Origin: Treponema sp.
Lineage (GTDB): Bacteria > Spirochaetota > Spirochaetia > Treponematales > Breznakiellaceae
Direction: 5' to 3'
Length of the DNA stretch: 7,412 bases
Assembly (NCBI GenBank): GCA_031254175.1
Contig: JAIRUY010000233.1
Location: forward strand, 1 to 7,412
Shown: positions 6,648 through 7,412 of the stretch, piece after piece
Position numbering within the stretch: position 1 is the stretch's first letter
Layout of the letters: each line of letters opens with the position of its first letter
The notes under the pieces: model-generated
Databases searched by the model: none
Seen by the model: only the letters and a program-made list of their open reading frames with translations
What the model was told of the DNA's origin: nothing
Made by a program: the position numbers and the translations under genes

Positions 6648-6674
6648 ATGAAGTAATTCTAGGTGTTTAATAAT

Positions 6675-6682
6675 TAAGGAGG
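6675..6682 (+). promoter_or_regulatory. Strong ribosome binding site of the binding-protein gene
   Basis: TAAGGAGG is a near-full match to the 16S tail, 5 bases before the ATG at 6688, and suggests high expression, as is usual for periplasmic binding proteins. Confidence 0.85.
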
Positions 6683-6687
6683 AAAAA

Positions 6688-7412
6688 ATGAAAAACACAA
6701 CGATATTGGTTCTTTGCTGCCTTTTGGCTTTTGCTTTTATGGGCTGCAATAAAGGAAATGATGATTCTGTCGCTATTGGCGCAATATTCCCTCTTTCCGG
6801 GCCTGTTGCCTATTACGGCACTGAATCCAGAGACGGCGCTCTGCTGGCGCTCGAGGAAATCAATGCAGCAGGAGGGCTTCTTGGCAAGAAGCTTGTTATG
6901 TTGTCTGAAGATGATGAAGGAGACGGATCCAAGACGCTAAGCGCTTTTACAAAATTGGTTACCAGAAACAAGGTAAAATTTATTCTGGGTTCAAGCACTT
7001 CCGGAGCTACAATGGCAATAACCCAGCAGGCTCAGCAGAACAAGGTTGTTCTTAACTCCCCTTCAGCTACAAACATTGATGTAACAAGAGCCGGAGATTT
7101 TATTTTCCGCACTTGTTTTATCGATCCTTTCCAGGGTATTGTGGGAGCCGGATTTGCTTATAACAACCTGAATGCCCGCAGGGCTGCTGTTCTCTACGAT
7201 GCCGGCGCTGACTACAATACAGGCCTTGCTGATGAGTTCAAAAAGGAATTCCGCAGATTAGGCGGTCAGGTCGTGGCAGACGAAGCTTACATGACAGGTG
7301 AAGTTGATTTTAACGCCCAGATCACACGGATCAGGGCAGCAAATCCTGATGTAGTATACTTACCCAATTATTATCAGGATGTCAGTCTTCAGGCAAAACA
7401 GCTTAGGGATCA
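6688..7412 (+). CDS. Branched-chain amino acid ABC transporter substrate-binding lipoprotein, 3' end outside window
   Basis: LivJ/LivK-type binding protein that captures branched-chain amino acids, or a related amino acid or amide, outside the inner membrane and hands them to an ABC permease. The visible 241 residues have no stop. Residues 1-20 form a lipoprotein signal: basic start, hydrophobic core, and F-M-G-C with the lipidated cysteine at C20, fitting the loose spirochaetal lipobox. The type I periplasmic fold is shown by VAIGAIFPLSGPVAYYG (28-44), the EEINAAGGLLGKKLV helix-strand (56-70), the ligand loop GSSTSGATMA (101-110), VVLNSPSATN (120-129), and RRAAVLYDAGADYNTGLADEF (164-184). 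The start is set by TAAGGAGG five bases upstream. About one third of the gene, and any livHMGF genes after it, lie beyond the window. Divergent azlCD suggests linked handling of branched-chain amino acids. Exact ligand cannot be read from sequence. Confidence 0.92.
   Translation, partial: MKNTTILVLCCLLAFAFMGCNKGNDDSVAIGAIFPLSGPVAYYGTESRDGALLALEEINAAGGLLGKKLVMLSEDDEGDGSKTLSAFTKLVTRNKVKFILGSSTSGATMAITQQAQQNKVVLNSPSATNIDVTRAGDFIFRTCFIDPFQGIVGAGFAYNNLNARRAAVLYDAGADYNTGLADEFKKEFRRLGGQVVADEAYMTGEVDFNAQITRIRAANPDVVYLPNYYQDVSLQAKQLRD

Overview
The window looks like an ordinary chromosomal stretch of a spirochaete, most likely a Treponema relative. This is inferred from protein character: a CHASE2-type adenylate cyclase of the form common in treponemes, a lipoprotein solute-binding protein with a loose lipobox, and a DapL aminotransferase in a lysine cluster. 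No rRNA, tRNA or other decisive taxonomic marker is present, so the assignment is tentative. Coding sequence fills nearly all of the window, and the gaps are short and AT-rich. I saw no mobile element, CRISPR array or phage gene.

Layout. Bases 1-1547 (+) hold the 3' part of a membrane-bound class III adenylate cyclase whose sensor domain begins upstream of the window. After a 66-base gap with a candidate extended -10 promoter come three tightly packed + strand genes: asd (1614-2714), a lysA-family decarboxylase (2717-4027) and dapL (4038-5237). The gaps of 2 and 10 bases indicate one operon. Bases 5238-5379 are non-coding, lie between convergent genes and contain two strong inverted repeats. 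On the - strand, azlC (5775-6569) and azlD (5380-5778) overlap by 4 bases and encode a two-part branched-chain amino acid exporter. A 118-base divergent intergenic region (6570-6687) carries candidate promoters in both directions. From 6688 (+) a branched-chain amino acid ABC transporter binding lipoprotein runs off the window end.

How the genes work together. Asd makes aspartate semialdehyde, DapL aminates tetrahydrodipicolinate directly to LL-diaminopimelate, and the LysA-family enzyme decarboxylates meso-diaminopimelate to lysine. This is the short aminotransferase route, without succinylated or acetylated intermediates; dapA, dapB and dapF are not in the window. Treponemal peptidoglycan is reported to use ornithine rather than diaminopimelate, so if the host is a Treponema the operon would mainly supply lysine. 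The right side pairs a branched-chain amino acid efflux system with a divergent uptake system, so the theme of most of the window is amino acid supply and balance.

I found no convincing undescribed system. The points most worth a second look are the altered active-site motifs in the LysA-family enzyme, the chlamydial-like DapL, the hairpin pair at 5234-5317, and the absent ribosome binding site of azlC.
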